This document shows, piece after piece, positions 6,899 to 6,959 of a stretch of 6,959 bases of DNA. Made by a program: the position numbers and the translations under genes. Source of the stretch: Pseudomonadota bacterium (GTDB lineage: Bacteria > Pseudomonadota > Gammaproteobacteria > Enterobacterales > Enterobacteriaceae); the NCBI GenBank assembly GCA_023454395.1, contig JAEYFY010000228.1, positions 1 to 6,959 of the forward strand. Direction: 5' to 3'. The notes below the pieces were generated by a model. The model did not search any database, had not been told where the DNA came from, and worked only from the letters and a program-made list of their open reading frames with translations. Within the stretch, counting starts at the first letter, position 1; every line of letters starts with the position of its first letter.

Positions 6899-6959
6899 AT
6901 GGAAATATTAACGCAATTTGTTGATTTAATTAAATTTCTAATTGATTTTATTTTACATA
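6899..6959 (+). CDS. dedA: DedA-family inner-membrane protein, N-terminal fragment (cut by window end)
   Basis: Only the first 20 codons are in view. The ATG at 6899 follows a GAGGA ribosome site (6891-6895) and comes 24 bp after truA. The visible peptide contains FLIDFILH, identical as I recall it to the start of E. coli DedA (MDLIYFLIDFILH), with about seven extra residues in front. DedA proteins are multi-span inner-membrane proteins of the SNARE-associated/VTT superfamily, linked to lipid translocation and proton-motive-force maintenance. The gene order pdxB-usg-truA-dedA also supports the call. The rest of the gene, including the diagnostic glycine/arginine motifs, is outside the window. 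Confidence 0.82.
   Translation, partial: MEILTQFVDLIKFLIDFILH

Overview
The window is a stretch of chromosome from an AT-rich gammaproteobacterium of the order Enterobacterales. The encoded FabB, PdxB, Usg and TruA follow the Escherichia coli proteins closely from memory, while the base composition and A/T-rich codon use point to a low-GC member such as Proteus or a relative in the Morganellaceae. The genus is an inference; no alignment could be run.

Layout. (1) 44-1255 (+) encodes FabB, beta-ketoacyl-ACP synthase I, closed by a strong hairpin terminator at 1281-1318. (2) 1319-1817 is almost pure A/T and has no convincing protein gene. It ends in a second, very clean plus-strand terminator (1766-1794) that no visible plus-strand gene explains, with a possible promoter at 1680-1709, so a roughly 80-nt small RNA is proposed. 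(3) 1818-2738 (-) encodes a ten-helix EamA/DMT-family transporter, and 2860-3642 (+) encodes a divergent AraC-family regulator. The 121-bp gap between them holds facing promoters and two identical 10-bp direct repeats exactly 21 bp apart, one of which overlaps the transporter promoter -35. (4) 3792 to the window end (+) is the pdxB-usg-truA-dedA cluster known from E. coli: erythronate-4-phosphate dehydrogenase (vitamin B6 synthesis), a catalytically dead aspartate-semialdehyde-dehydrogenase homologue, tRNA pseudouridine synthase I, and the first 20 codons of a DedA membrane protein.

How the parts work together. The fabB and pdxB-usg-truA-dedA blocks are core housekeeping genes. The transporter/regulator pair between them looks like a self-contained accessory cassette in which the regulator probably controls the exporter and perhaps itself. 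I found no mobile element, CRISPR array, tRNA or rRNA, and no clear new multi-gene system. The points most worth a second look are the regulator operator layout, the orphan terminator with its candidate sRNA, and the loss of both catalytic residues in Usg.
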